Shown here: in pieces, positions 47,078 through 55,946 of the stretch
Layout: every line of letters begins with the position of its first letter
Numbering within the stretch: position 1 is the stretch's first letter
DNA from: UBA6054 sp963975575
GTDB lineage: Bacteria; Planctomycetota; Phycisphaerae; Phycisphaerales; UBA1924
NCBI GenBank assembly: GCA_963975575.1
Contig: CAXBHL010000004.1
Coordinates: 62,001 to 126,000, forward strand
Length of the DNA: 64,000 bases
Direction: 5' to 3'
Notes under the pieces: model-generated
Databases searched by the model: none
The model's input: only the letters and a program-made list of their open reading frames with translations
Told to the model about the DNA's origin: nothing
Made by a program: the position numbers and the translations under genes

Positions 47078-47602
47078 ATGTCCTTTGGCATGATCGGCAT
47101 CGGCACAACCGGGATGGGGGCTTCGGCGAGCGCCATCGCGACGGCGCGGGCCGGCGTGGCACGGGCCGATGTCCGGCTCGCGACCGGGCTCCGCATCAAC
47201 CGGGCGGCCGACGACCCCGCCGGCCTGATCGCGTCGGAGACGTTGGGCGCTCGCGCCGTGGAACTCGATGCCTCCATCACGGCCTCGCGCCGGGCGTCGC
47301 TGGCGGCCGACGTGCTCGACGGCGAGCTCGCGTCGGACGGGGGCAACGCCGTCGCACGGGCCGAGATCGGGGCGGCCCAACGCGGTGCGGAGCGTGAACT
47401 GCGGGCGGCCGAGACCGAGCGGATCAACACGCTGCGGGCCCGGTCGGCGATCCGCGACACGGACTACGCGCGGGAAACATCGGAGCGGGCCAGGGCCGGG
47501 CTGATGGAGGCGGCGGCGATCCGCACTGCCGTAATCGGTCGCCGGGCCGCGGCCGAGGGGGTCGGGCTGCTGATCGGCGCGCTGGTGGACGTGAACGGAT
47601 AG
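47078..47602 (+). CDS. Miniature flagellin-like protein
   Basis: 174 residues from ATG 47078. The N-terminal flagellin helix RLATGLRINRAADDPAGLIA and the C-terminal IRDTDYARETSERARAGLME are clear, but only ~75 residues lie between them. Both ends are therefore retained while the middle of D1 is almost gone. It may form a minor filament component, a cap/adapter, or be a decaying gene. 140 nt after the transporter gene. Confidence 0.75.
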   Translation: MSFGMIGIGTTGMGASASAIATARAGVARADVRLATGLRINRAADDPAGLIASETLGARAVELDASITASRRASLAADVLDGELASDGGNAVARAEIGAAQRGAERELRAAETERINTLRARSAIRDTDYARETSERARAGLMEAAAIRTAVIGRRAAAEGVGLLIGALVDVNG

Positions 47603-47716
47603 AGGGCGTGCGAGCCCGGGGTTCTCGCCCGTGACGGTGCGAATGGGCGCAGATCGGGCGCGGGCGGCTTGGTGGGTGGCCGCCCGTGCCTCCCGGGCGG
47701 TGCGTCCGCGCGGCAC

Positions 47717-47758
47717 AAGGCGGGCGTCCGGGGGTTTGAGCCCGCGGACACCCGCCTT
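47717..47758. terminator. Hairpin between converging mini-flagellin and PEP-CTERM genes
   Basis: Arms AAGGCGGG-C-GTCCG (from 47717) and CGGAC-A-CCCGCCTT (to 47758) pair over 13 of 14 positions with a 14-nt loop. No T tract follows on either strand, so this may be a Rho-independent terminator of weak type or merely an RNA stabiliser. Confidence 0.35.
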
Positions 47759-47815
47759 GCTGGGTTCGCCCGGCGACAAGCCGGAGCGGAGCAGAAACCT
47801 GTGCGGTGTCGTGAT

Positions 47816-48529
47816 TCAGCGACGGCGGCGGGTGCCGACGAGCCCGCCCAGGGCGAGCAGGGCGGCCGCGGACGGCGCGGGCACGGCGCGGATGCTGATG
47901 TTGTCGACCTGCATGTCGAAGTTGGTGAAGCCGAAGAAGAAGCCGGGCACGAAGGTGGTGAAGTGCAGGGAGTCGACGCTCTGGAGCACGCTGGTGAAGG
48001 TGCGGTCGGCGGGCAGAATGGGCTCGAAGGTGTTGGGGTCCTCGTCGCCGTAGCCGCCCCAGCCGGCGGGCAGATCGATGGCGAAGGGGTCGTCGATGAT
48101 CACGCTGTAGGTGACCCACTCTCCGGCGTTCGCGTCGGTGCCCGAGAGGACGCCGAGGTGGTAGAAGACGCTGGTGTAGGGGTAGCCGTTGTTGTTGGTG
48201 TCGTCGCGCAGTTCGACGACAAAGTCGCGGGGGACCTCGTTCCCGAGCATGTTGATCGAGTTGATCTTGACGTCGATGCTCAGCTCGAACGCGCCGTAGC
48301 GGGTCAGGTCGCCGAGGAACGCGGCGTTGGTCTCGTTACGCACGTCGGCGCCGAAGACGTCAAAGAGCTGGCCGTTCAGATTGGCGCCGGGGTTGCCGCC
48401 GTTGGCGGCGATGTCGGTGCGACCGGAGATCGACCAGCCCTCCAGTCCGTTGTCGAAGGTGGTCGTGGTGTCTGCCAGCGCGCCGGAGGCGGCGAGCAGC
48501 GAGGCGATGCAGGCGAGGCGGGTACGCAT
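47816..48529 (-). CDS. Exported protein with PEP-CTERM-like sorting tail
   Basis: 237 residues from Met 48529. The signal peptide (1-19) ends in ALAD. The body resembles a beta-sandwich carbohydrate-binding fold: DNGLEGWSISG near the start and Trp/Tyr-rich strands later. The end is VPAPSAAALLALGGLVGTRRRR: a VPAP motif, hydrophobic helix and Arg cluster, the planctomycete version of PEP-CTERM. Such tails are processed by exosortases and the proteins are exported together with exopolysaccharide, whose genes start 2.5 kb away. Confidence 0.85.
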   Translation of the reverse strand: MRTRLACIASLLAASGALADTTTTFDNGLEGWSISGRTDIAANGGNPGANLNGQLFDVFGADVRNETNAAFLGDLTRYGAFELSIDVKINSINMLGNEVPRDFVVELRDDTNNNGYPYTSVFYHLGVLSGTDANAGEWVTYSVIIDDPFAIDLPAGWGGYGDEDPNTFEPILPADRTFTSVLQSVDSLHFTTFVPGFFFGFTNFDMQVDNISIRAVPAPSAAALLALGGLVGTRRRR

Positions 48530-48644
48530 GGAACTCTTTCCTTTCTCCTGGTGTCCGAGGTCCGCGGCGAACACGCGCGCCGGGTTCGGTGGGTCAAACG
48601 CGCCCCCGCCCGTCTCCGGGCGGGTCGCGGGGTCCTGGGTCAGA

Positions 48645-49286
48645 TCAGCGCCGGCGACGCCGGGTGCCGACGATGCCCGCCATGCCGAGGGCGGCCAGCG
48701 CGCCCGGGGCGGGCACGACCGTGCCCGAGACGATCAGGCCGGGAGCGCCCTGGGTGTAGCCTGAGATCCAGGCGCCGTCGGGATTGAACGCGTTCTGGAC
48801 CGAGTGCCACACGGGCTCGTCCTGGCTCGAGGCGACCCACACAGCGTCGACGAACGCCGGGGAGTCCGACTCGGCGACGATCCAATAGGTCGTGCCGGCG
48901 GTCAGCACCGGGTTGAGCACCGAGTTGACCGTCTCGAGGATCGGGGTCCAGCCGACCGCGGCCGTCTGGACGTCCCACGACTCGATCACGGTGTCGCCGG
49001 GGATGGTCATGCCCCCTGCGGCGTCAGTGCGGACGGAGAGCGTGTACGGGGCGCCGGGGTTGTCGAAATCGTTGCTCATCATCCACACGCCCACGGAGTC
49101 GAGCGTGTAGTCCTGGTCGGGCGTGAAGGCGATGGCCACGGACTGATCGACGAACACGTCGAAGCCGTAGTAGCCCAGGAAGCCCGGCTCGGGGGTGCCG
49201 GTGTCGAAGATGGTGTCGGCCTGGGCGACGCCGCAGGCGCCGAGGGCGGCGGCCAGGACGAGTGTTCGGGCGGTGGTGCTCTTCAT
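48645..49286 (-). CDS. Exported protein with PEP-CTERM-like sorting tail
   Basis: 213 residues from Met 49286. The signal peptide ends in AQAD. The body shows IAFTPDQDYTLDSVGVW and TAGTTYWIVAESD, the pattern of bacterial choice-of-anchor beta-sandwich domains. The tail VPAPGALAALGMAGIVGTRRR matches the neighbouring gene's tail. It has its own promoter. Likely a cell-surface or matrix protein. Confidence 0.85.
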   Translation of the reverse strand: MKSTTARTLVLAAALGACGVAQADTIFDTGTPEPGFLGYYGFDVFVDQSVAIAFTPDQDYTLDSVGVWMMSNDFDNPGAPYTLSVRTDAAGGMTIPGDTVIESWDVQTAAVGWTPILETVNSVLNPVLTAGTTYWIVAESDSPAFVDAVWVASSQDEPVWHSVQNAFNPDGAWISGYTQGAPGLIVSGTVVPAPGALAALGMAGIVGTRRRRR

Positions 49287-49362
49287 CTCTTTCGTCTCCT
49301 GTCTGTGGCCGCGGGCGACCGGTGGTGTGGTGCGGGCCGGGGTCCGGCCCGCGATATGGCCC

Positions 49363-49391
49363 TTTGTATCGCATCGTGTGCGTCGTTGCAA
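49363..49391 (-). promoter_or_regulatory. Promoter of the second PEP-CTERM-type gene
   Basis: On the minus strand, -35 TTGCAA (49386-49391), a 17-nt spacer and -10 TACAAA (49363-49368), giving a leader of about 70 nt. Confidence 0.5.
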
Positions 49392-49420
49392 TGAAGTTTC
49401 CTTGAAACTCACCAGAAATC

Positions 49421-49449
49421 TTGTGGCCCCCCCGTTCTTCTGCTATCCT
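49421..49449 (+). promoter_or_regulatory. Promoter of the unknown gene at 49570
   Basis: -35 TTGTGG (49421-49426), a 17-nt spacer and -10 TATCCT (49444-49449), in a stretch with visibly lower GC than its surroundings. It lies back to back with the opposite-strand promoter 30 nt away. Confidence 0.45.
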
Positions 49450-49569
49450 TTCCATGAAAGCGGCCACCCGACCCACCAAAAACCCCCTCCAACCGGGGAA
49501 AACGGGCCATCCGACGGTTGGTGCGTCCGTCCGTCCAGCCCCGAGCAATCCTCCGCCAGCCGAGACCCG

Positions 49570-50841
49570 ATGAGCAAGACCAGCCCTCCCGATCCCGTTG
49601 GCGTGCAGGTGCCGGGCCCCGTGCCGCGGCCGCTCGAGTCGATCGAGGTCCGCATCACCCAGGCCGGGGACGCCCTGCTCAAGGGCCTGACGGGGGTGCT
49701 GGACCGGGTCCCGGGCTCGGACGCCGGGCCGCAGAAACTGGCCGGCCAGCTGGGCGTGGACAAGGTGCTCGCCTCGCGCCTGCTCAAGGCCCTGCGATCC
49801 AGCGACCCGATGGCGATGGTGCACCGCACGCCCGGTCCGGAGCCGCTGCGCCGCGTGCTCGCGGCCAGCAAGAAGCTCGGCGTGCCGCCCGAGCTGCTCG
49901 CCGACGCCCACGCCGCGGTGGACCGGTTCGAGGAGCTGATCCGCACCGACATCGGCGACCGCAGCGCGCTCGAGGCGATCCTGAGCGCGTGGGTGCCCGA
50001 GGCGCGCCGGGAGTTCGAGCTGCGCCGCAAGCAGGCGGCCTACCGGGCGATGAGCCAGCTCAAGGGCGTCGAGGCGGGCGTGTACGCCGAGGCCGCGATC
50101 TTCTGGCCCACCGGCGACGGCGTGCACATCGACGTGGTGTGGATCAAGGCCGTGATCGGCCTGCACCGGCTGCGCCCCGGGGTACCGGTGCACTTCACCA
50201 GCCAGCGCCGCATCGAGGGCGCCGACGGGCGGCGCCCGCGCAACCTCGCGGGCGACCCGGTCGATTCGGTCCGCGGCGCGGTGGTCGAGGCCTTCTCGAG
50301 CGACCCGGTCCCCCGCCTGAAGACGCAGATCGCCGGGGAGACCACGCACTACCTGCTCGACCAGCCGGGCTTCGGCTCCGGGTCGGCGGTGGACCTGGTC
50401 ACCTGCGAGGTCAACCGCTCGGAGATCCCCCGCTACGTGCCGGTGGCCCGGGGACGCCGTGCCTGGGCGGGCAGCGACATCAACATCCCCGCGCGATCGA
50501 GCCAGTTCGACCTGCTCATCCACGAGGACCTCTACCCCGGCGAGCACCCCGAGCTGCGTGTCTACGACACGACGATCCGCGGCCAGGCCGACGTGAACGA
50601 CCCGACCCGCGACATCGACCAGCTCGACCTGCTCGAATCGGTCAACCCGCTGGGGCTCGGCATCCGGCGCTTCGGTTCCAGCGGCGTGCCGCGGTACCGG
50701 GCGCTCATCGCCCACGCCTGCGACACCCTCGGCTACGACGGCGAACGGCTCCGCGGCTACCGGACCGTGTCGGAGTACCCCATCTACGGCAGCCAGTTCG
50801 CGATGACGCTGCGGACGACCGAGCCGCCGGGCCCCGCCTGA
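49570..50841 (+). CDS. Protein of unknown function with possible N-terminal helix-turn-helix
   Basis: 423 residues from ATG 49570. I do not recognise the family. Residues ~40-110 are helical and could form a winged helix (LAGQLGVDKVLASRLLKALRS), as in IclR-like regulators. The remainder is a soluble alpha/beta domain rich in Arg, Pro and Tyr (ETTHYLLDQPGF; RYVPVARGRRAWAGSD; YPIYGSQFAMTLRT). No signal peptide or membrane helix. It is followed by an inverted-repeat element. A transcriptional regulator is one guess, from the N-terminus only. Confidence 0.75.
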   Translation: MSKTSPPDPVGVQVPGPVPRPLESIEVRITQAGDALLKGLTGVLDRVPGSDAGPQKLAGQLGVDKVLASRLLKALRSSDPMAMVHRTPGPEPLRRVLAASKKLGVPPELLADAHAAVDRFEELIRTDIGDRSALEAILSAWVPEARREFELRRKQAAYRAMSQLKGVEAGVYAEAAIFWPTGDGVHIDVVWIKAVIGLHRLRPGVPVHFTSQRRIEGADGRRPRNLAGDPVDSVRGAVVEAFSSDPVPRLKTQIAGETTHYLLDQPGFGSGSAVDLVTCEVNRSEIPRYVPVARGRRAWAGSDINIPARSSQFDLLIHEDLYPGEHPELRVYDTTIRGQADVNDPTRDIDQLDLLESVNPLGLGIRRFGSSGVPRYRALIAHACDTLGYDGERLRGYRTVSEYPIYGSQFAMTLRTTEPPGPA

Positions 50842-50861
50842 AGACCAGAAACAGAGTTGTC

Positions 50862-51006
50862 ACGCGAAGGTCTCGAAGTGGTTCGAAGCGTCACCGGCTG
50901 CTCTGAATCAGCCTTGCAGAACTCGCCCGAGAGTCACTTGGCTCCGGAGGGAGATGGATACTTGGGCCGGCGGCCGCCGCTTCGCGCTACTTCGAGACCT
51001 TCGCGT
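50862..51006. repeat. Element bounded by perfect 18-bp inverted repeats
   Basis: ACGCGAAGGTCTCGAAGT at 50862-50879 recurs as its exact complement at 50989-51006. Complementarity continues imperfectly inwards (GAAGCG matches at the same offset), giving a ~145-bp foldback unit with no open frame. It fills the gap between the unknown gene at 49570 and the deacetylase gene and might act as a terminator or be a MITE-like or REP-like element. Confidence 0.75.
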
Positions 51007-51022
51007 TGAAACCGCTTGTTGA

Positions 51023-51883
51023 TCAGACGCGGCTTGTGGCGAGATGGTCGTCGAGGAGCTCGCCGATCGGGCGCCATCGGAAGGACGCGAGCAGGTCGTC
51101 GAAGCGTCGGGCGCACTTGTCGAGGTTGTTGTAGTGACGGAACCGGTGGCTGCGCTTGAGCCCTTCCATGCGGGGCTGACCGGCGTCGATCTCCCACGGG
51201 TGGATGTAGAAGATGTAGGGGTTGCCGCCGGTGAGGATCGACCGGACGCCGCGTTTGAAGACCGGGTAGGGGAAGAGGCGGAAGTAGCCGCCGCCGGCCC
51301 ACGGAACGCCCTTCTTGCCGACCTTGAGGACCGACACGCAGACCTCGTGGAAGCCGGGCCGGATCTCGACGATCGGCCGGCCCGAGTCCATGCCTGCGAG
51401 CTTGCCGTAGCGATCGTGGGCGACGGTCGGGAAGGCGGAGCTGTCGTAGGTCAGGCCGAGATCCCGGAGGATGTCGATGGCCCAGTCGGTGATGGAGAAC
51501 GACGGGGCGCGGTAGCCGCGGATCTTGGCGCCGGTCAGGTCCTCGACGATCCCGATACCGCGCTGCATGTCCTGGCGGAACTCGTCGTGGCTAAGCGAAT
51601 AGATCAGGTCGTGGCCGTAGCCGTGGCTGGCGATCTCGTGGCCCGCGTCGGCGATGCGTTTTACCAGCGCCGGGCACTTCTCGGCCACCCAGCCGAGGAT
51701 GAAGCAGGTGCAGCGGACGCCGTGGGCGTCCATCATGGCCAGCATGCGGTCGGTGTTCGCCTCGACCCGAAGCTCGCGCTCGTCCCAGGTGTCGCGCGCC
51801 ACGACGGACTTGAGGTTCTCGACCTGGAACCAGTCCTCGACGTCGATGGACATGGCGGCGTTGTCGGTTTCGAATCGCGGCAT
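51023..51883 (-). CDS. XrtA-type polysaccharide deacetylase
   Basis: 286 residues. A NodB-fold deacetylase: SIDVEDWFQVE supplies the catalytic Asp pair, SHGYGHDLIY the metal His residues, and RGYRAPSFSI motif 3. The C-terminal part with WAGGGYFRLFPY and FYIHPWEID is the extension seen in deacetylases tied to exosortase/EPS loci. Expected to remove acetyl groups from the exported polysaccharide. The start overlaps the formyltransferase stop by one base. Confidence 0.9.
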   Translation of the reverse strand: MPRFETDNAAMSIDVEDWFQVENLKSVVARDTWDERELRVEANTDRMLAMMDAHGVRCTCFILGWVAEKCPALVKRIADAGHEIASHGYGHDLIYSLSHDEFRQDMQRGIGIVEDLTGAKIRGYRAPSFSITDWAIDILRDLGLTYDSSAFPTVAHDRYGKLAGMDSGRPIVEIRPGFHEVCVSVLKVGKKGVPWAGGGYFRLFPYPVFKRGVRSILTGGNPYIFYIHPWEIDAGQPRMEGLKRSHRFRHYNNLDKCARRFDDLLASFRWRPIGELLDDHLATSRV

Positions 51884-52668
51884 CAGAGCATCCTGTGGCC
51901 GCGTTTGCGGAAGGCCTTGACGTTCTCGGGCTTGGGGAAGGAGAAGTACTTCTTCTCGCTCATGTCCAGCGGCGCGGGCGTGGCCCGGCCGCGCTTCATC
52001 TTCAGCAGCACATCCATCATCAGGCGGGCGCCGTCGCGCTTGGTGCCGGTGATGACGCGGTCGAGCGAGTCCTTGGGCTTGAGCGGCCACTCCAGCGTGC
52101 CGAGCACGCCGCCGGCGTCGAGCTTCTCGACCATCTCGTGCACGGTGACCACGGCGTGCTTCTCGCCATGGAGGAGCTGCCAGAAGTTGGGCATCATGCC
52201 GCGGTAGACCGGCAGCTTGCCGGAGTGGATGTTGATGCAGCCCATCGGGGCGGCGTCGAGGATGCCCTTCCTGAAGATCTCCGGCGCGGCGACCGAGGCG
52301 ATCACGTCGGGGCCGATCGCCTTGACGCGGTCGATGTACTCCGGGTCGTTGACCGAGCCGCACGGCACGAGTGGCAGGCCCCTGGCCTCGGCGAGCTTGG
52401 CGATCGAATCGCCGCGCAGTTTCACGCCCACGTATCTGAAGCAGAGGCGCACGAAGTCGACCGGGCCGTAGAAACGCAGCATGCGCCGGGCGGTCTTCCA
52501 GATCGGCTCGTGGAAGGCCTCCTGCACGCTCACGCCGACGATCTCGATCTCGTCTTGCGGGTACTCGTCGAAGAAGACCTCGAAGAACCGGATCACGTAA
52601 AGCGGGTCGTCCTCGGTGACAAAGAGCAGTTTGAGTGCGCGGCCCTCGACGGGCTGGATGCCGGTCAT
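51883..52668 (-). CDS. Formyltransferase-family protein
   Basis: 261 residues from Met 52668, which overlaps the upstream glycosyltransferase by 4 nt. The formyltransferase core is seen in GCINIHSGKLPVYRGMMPNFWQLLHGE: Asn-Ile-His of the catalytic NxH and the following loop, then VHEMVEKLDAGGVLG. In an exopolysaccharide operon it most probably formylates an amino sugar using formyl-tetrahydrofolate, though a methionyl-tRNA formyltransferase-like role is excluded by context rather than by sequence. Confidence 0.87.
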   Translation of the reverse strand: MTGIQPVEGRALKLLFVTEDDPLYVIRFFEVFFDEYPQDEIEIVGVSVQEAFHEPIWKTARRMLRFYGPVDFVRLCFRYVGVKLRGDSIAKLAEARGLPLVPCGSVNDPEYIDRVKAIGPDVIASVAAPEIFRKGILDAAPMGCINIHSGKLPVYRGMMPNFWQLLHGEKHAVVTVHEMVEKLDAGGVLGTLEWPLKPKDSLDRVITGTKRDGARLMMDVLLKMKRGRATPAPLDMSEKKYFSFPKPENVKAFRKRGHRML

Positions 52669-54059
52669 GGCCTGCTCTCCGCGTTGGAAGGTTCGTGGGT
52701 CTGTCCGATCTCGACCGCCGCTCCCTCCGCGAGCCACTCGGCGAGCTTCTCGCGCCGGGCCGCGGTTTCAGCGCCGGTCGCGTTGGGATCGGCGAGGCGG
52801 AGCACCTCGGCGTACTTGGCGGCGCACACCTGACGGGTGTACCCGGCCTCGAAGACGCGCCGGGCGTTGGAGCCGAGCCGCGCGGTGCGGGCGGGGTCGT
52901 GGATCAGTGCGCGGAGCTTGGCCGCCAGACCGTCCGAGTCGCCGAGCGCGCTCCAGATGCCGCAGTCGTTGTGCTCGACCACCCGGCGCAGCTCCGACCA
53001 GTCCTCGCTGAGCGCCACGATCGCCTTGCCGACGGCCAGTGAGGTATAGAGCTTGCTGGGAAAGCTGATGCCCTCGATGCCCTTGGCGATCGAGACCAGC
53101 GACGCGTCGCAGGCGTTGAGCGAGTCGGGAAGTTTCTCGAAGGGCTGGTACGGCAGGATGAGCACGTTGGAGAGCCCGCGCTTCTCGACCTGCTCCTCGA
53201 TCCACTTCTTCTTGCCGCCGCCGCCGATGAGCACGAGCTTGAACGGCTCGTCCATCAGCTTCTCGGCCGCGTCGAGGACCGTCTCGAACTCGTAGTAGAG
53301 CCCCATGTTGCCCGAATAGAGCAGGACGAAATCGTCCACCAGACCGTGCTCGACCGCGACCGGCGAATCCGCCTTGTTCTTGGGCCTGAGATCCTCGCCG
53401 TCGGCCCAGTTGGGGATCACGTGGACGTGCGCGGGGTCGATCGGGTAGCTCTTGCACACCAGGTCCTTGGCGGCCGAGCAGAGCACGATGGCCTCCTTGG
53501 ACCGCCGGTACTTGAACCGGTTGAGCGTCAGCCACGCCCGCTCGATCAGCGAGCCCTTCTTGAACGTGCCGACCCAGATGCCAAGCTGGGGGTATGCGTC
53601 GTGCAGCAGCGTCACGTAGCGGTGGCGGCGGAAGAGCGAGACGAACGCGCCGATCGCCCCGAGGAACGGCGGGTTGGTGGTGTAGAGGTAGACCGTGTCG
53701 CGGCGGCTGGTCAGCAGCACACGCAGGATCATCGGCACGACGAAGGTCAGGTAGTTGATCGCGCGGCCGGGCAGGAAGTTCTTGTCGAACCGCGCCACCT
53801 TGAGCCGCCGGATCGTCACGCCGTCGGCCTGCTCGAACAGCGGGCAGTCCTGCCAGGACTCCGGCGGCCCGTAGGACGGACGCCCCGTGAGCACCTCGAC
53901 CTCGAAGCCCAGGTCGGCCAGCTCGACCGCCAGCTCGTGCAGGAGGTGGCCGGTCGAGGCGACGTCCGGGACGTAGTACTGATTCAGGATGACCACGCGG
54001 GGCTTGCGCACCGGCGTCGGTCGTGCGGGTTGGTCGTTTGGAACAGTCACGGCACGCAC
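52665..54059 (-). CDS. Glycosyltransferase family 4 (WbuB-like)
   Basis: 464 residues from GTG 54059. The N-terminal acceptor domain has ILNQYYVPDVASTGHLLHELA, and the GT-B C-terminal domain shows LLYSGNMGLYYEFETVL, YQPFEKLP and the nucleotide-sugar Glu pair in KGIEGISFPSKLY. Resembles WbuB-type fucosamine or GlcNAc transferases. Probably adds a sugar during repeat-unit assembly on undecaprenyl phosphate. Coupled to the formyltransferase and 7 nt after the pyruvyl transferase. Confidence 0.9.
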   Translation of the reverse strand: MRAVTVPNDQPARPTPVRKPRVVILNQYYVPDVASTGHLLHELAVELADLGFEVEVLTGRPSYGPPESWQDCPLFEQADGVTIRRLKVARFDKNFLPGRAINYLTFVVPMILRVLLTSRRDTVYLYTTNPPFLGAIGAFVSLFRRHRYVTLLHDAYPQLGIWVGTFKKGSLIERAWLTLNRFKYRRSKEAIVLCSAAKDLVCKSYPIDPAHVHVIPNWADGEDLRPKNKADSPVAVEHGLVDDFVLLYSGNMGLYYEFETVLDAAEKLMDEPFKLVLIGGGGKKKWIEEQVEKRGLSNVLILPYQPFEKLPDSLNACDASLVSIAKGIEGISFPSKLYTSLAVGKAIVALSEDWSELRRVVEHNDCGIWSALGDSDGLAAKLRALIHDPARTARLGSNARRVFEAGYTRQVCAAKYAEVLRLADPNATGAETAARREKLAEWLAEGAAVEIGQTHEPSNAESRP

Positions 54060-54066
54060 CCGCCCA

Positions 54067-55176
54067 TCACGCCACGGGGCTCGTCACGCGGGCCGGCGCG
54101 GTCCCGTAGGTCTCGGCGAGCCGCTCGCCGAGCCACCCCACGAGGGCGGCCTTCTCGCGCCGCAGGAAATCCATGTCCACGCGTTCCGGCCGATCCTTGA
54201 TCCCCTCGAGGCCCAGCCGCTTGAGCAGGAAGGCCCTCGGAGATCGCGTGAACAACATGGCCGGGTTGCCGTACGAGACCGTGGCGACGCACGCGTGGAC
54301 GCGGTTGGAGATCGTCAGTTGGCTGTTGGCGTAGATGCTCAGGTACGAGTGCGGGATGTCTCCCACGTAGGTGTTGGGCGAGCGGTAGCTCTTGAGCATC
54401 AGGAAAGGGTTGTAGCGGTGGTCGGTGCGGATGACCAGCTTGCCGTCGATCCGCTCCGGGCCGGGCTTGCGGAACAGCATCGCGTCCAGGAAGGGGTACG
54501 CCCGCTTCCGGTACGACCACTCGGTCCGCGATTTCGGCTGGCGGACGCACCACGCGCGGCCTTCGAACTCGAAGGTGCGGTCGACCCGCCCCGTGAAGGC
54601 GTCGCTCGGTGCGATCACCGGTTCGGGGATCTGGTCGAAGTTGACCACCATGTACGGGTCCAGATCGCTGGAGACCTTGGGGAACAGGTCGGAAACGAAC
54701 GTGGCCACGTCCACGCCGTCGAAGGCGTGGGTCGCGAGGTCGCCGAGGGCCTCGTAGGTCTCGGTGTCGCGGGTCGTGAAGATGTGGGGCGGGCACTCGG
54801 CCATCAGCCGGCGCGAGAGCGCGATCGTGTCCTTGTCGTACTGCATCATGCCCGCCGCCAGCACGATGATCTTGGCGCCCTTGCGGTGCTGGGCCCGCAG
54901 CATCTGGCCGGTGATCCCCTCCATCTCGGGGCGGACGTACGGCCCCAGGACGACCACCGCGTCGAGGTCGAGGTGCTTGACGTAATCGAGCGCGTTGGGC
55001 GGGTTGCCCTTGCGGACGTTCCAGTAGCCAGGCTGATCGCCGATCAGGAAGACGTGCGCACCGGGGAAGGCCCGCTCGAGCACGTACTGGGCGCCGAGCT
55101 GAAAAAACGCGTTCCCGACGTTCGTCGACCAGTATCCCGCGAGCACCCCGATCCGGGGTCCGGGCGTATCATTCAT
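54067..55176 (-). CDS. Polysaccharide pyruvyl transferase family protein
   Basis: 369 residues from Met 55176. The N-terminal GYWSTNVGNAFFQLGAQYVL and the later SYLSIYANSQLTISNRVHACV with the conserved R-x-H are hallmarks of the pyruvyl-transferase (CsaB/WcaK) family, which transfers pyruvate from PEP to sugar hydroxyls to form ketals. First gene of the minus-strand EPS operon, divergent from the acetyltransferase operon. Confidence 0.9.
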   Translation of the reverse strand: MNDTPGPRIGVLAGYWSTNVGNAFFQLGAQYVLERAFPGAHVFLIGDQPGYWNVRKGNPPNALDYVKHLDLDAVVVLGPYVRPEMEGITGQMLRAQHRKGAKIIVLAAGMMQYDKDTIALSRRLMAECPPHIFTTRDTETYEALGDLATHAFDGVDVATFVSDLFPKVSSDLDPYMVVNFDQIPEPVIAPSDAFTGRVDRTFEFEGRAWCVRQPKSRTEWSYRKRAYPFLDAMLFRKPGPERIDGKLVIRTDHRYNPFLMLKSYRSPNTYVGDIPHSYLSIYANSQLTISNRVHACVATVSYGNPAMLFTRSPRAFLLKRLGLEGIKDRPERVDMDFLRREKAALVGWLGERLAETYGTAPARVTSPVA

Positions 55177-55349
55177 GGCGCTGGGTTCTGGCGTGTGCTG
55201 CAAAGCATCTCTCGCGGGGGGTTCAATCCCGATTGTCGGTCGATCAGCCGCCCCGGGACAGCACGATTCCTTGTGCCGGGGCGGGGAAAGGTCGATAGTA
55301 CACCCCGTCAAGTACCTGACTCGGCCCCACACAGTTCTCGGACGCTCGG

Positions 55350-55946
55350 ATGATCGACCAAACAAGACCTTCATCCGAACCAGCCCCAGCGAGCACCGGG
55401 GCGCCCGGCCCGGGCGTGGTGGCCGAGCCCCCGCGCAAGAGCCCCTGGTCCGCCCGCCACAACGCAGTCCGCGTCCTCTGGGCCCTCTGCTTTGCCACCC
55501 TCTGGAAGATCGTCCCCTCCGACGGCATGCGGGCCGGGTTGCTCCGCCGATTCGGGGCCAGTGTCGGCCGCGGCGTGAAGATCCACCGCGACGTCCACAT
55601 CGAGATCCCCTGGCACCTGTCCATCGGGGCGGGAACCGTCGTCTGCCGCGGGGCGATTCTTTATTGCCTCGGGCGGGTGACCATCGGCGAACGGTGCCTG
55701 ATTGGGCCGTTCGTCCATCTGTGCGCCGGCACCCACGACTACACCGATCCGGCGTTCACCTTGCTCCGCGAGCCGATCACCGTCGGCGACGCCTGCGTGC
55801 TGATGTCCGACGCGTTCGTGGCGCCCGGCGTCACTCTGGCCGACGGCACCGTGCTGCGCCCCCGCTGCGGCGCGTTCCGTGATACCCAGCCGCACACGGC
55901 CTACGCCGGGAATCCGGGCAAGCCCGTGGACGGGGCCCCCGCATGA
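55350..55946 (+). CDS. WcaF-like acetyltransferase 1
   Basis: 198 residues. A short hydrophobic helix (LWALCFATLWKIV) is followed by a left-handed beta-helix of hexapeptide repeats (VTIGERCLIGPFV, ITVGDACVLM) and the AGTHDY motif with the active-site His. Like WcaF of colanic acid synthesis it should transfer an acetyl group to a sugar. First of three tandem homologues and overlaps the next by 4 nt. Confidence 0.9.
   Translation: MIDQTRPSSEPAPASTGAPGPGVVAEPPRKSPWSARHNAVRVLWALCFATLWKIVPSDGMRAGLLRRFGASVGRGVKIHRDVHIEIPWHLSIGAGTVVCRGAILYCLGRVTIGERCLIGPFVHLCAGTHDYTDPAFTLLREPITVGDACVLMSDAFVAPGVTLADGTVLRPRCGAFRDTQPHTAYAGNPGKPVDGAPA

Noticed and set aside
43926..47162. A 1078-codon open minus-strand frame over the flagellin and transporter genes
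   Set aside because: Antisense shadow, rich in His, Arg and Gln repeats with no fold; the plus-strand genes are clear.
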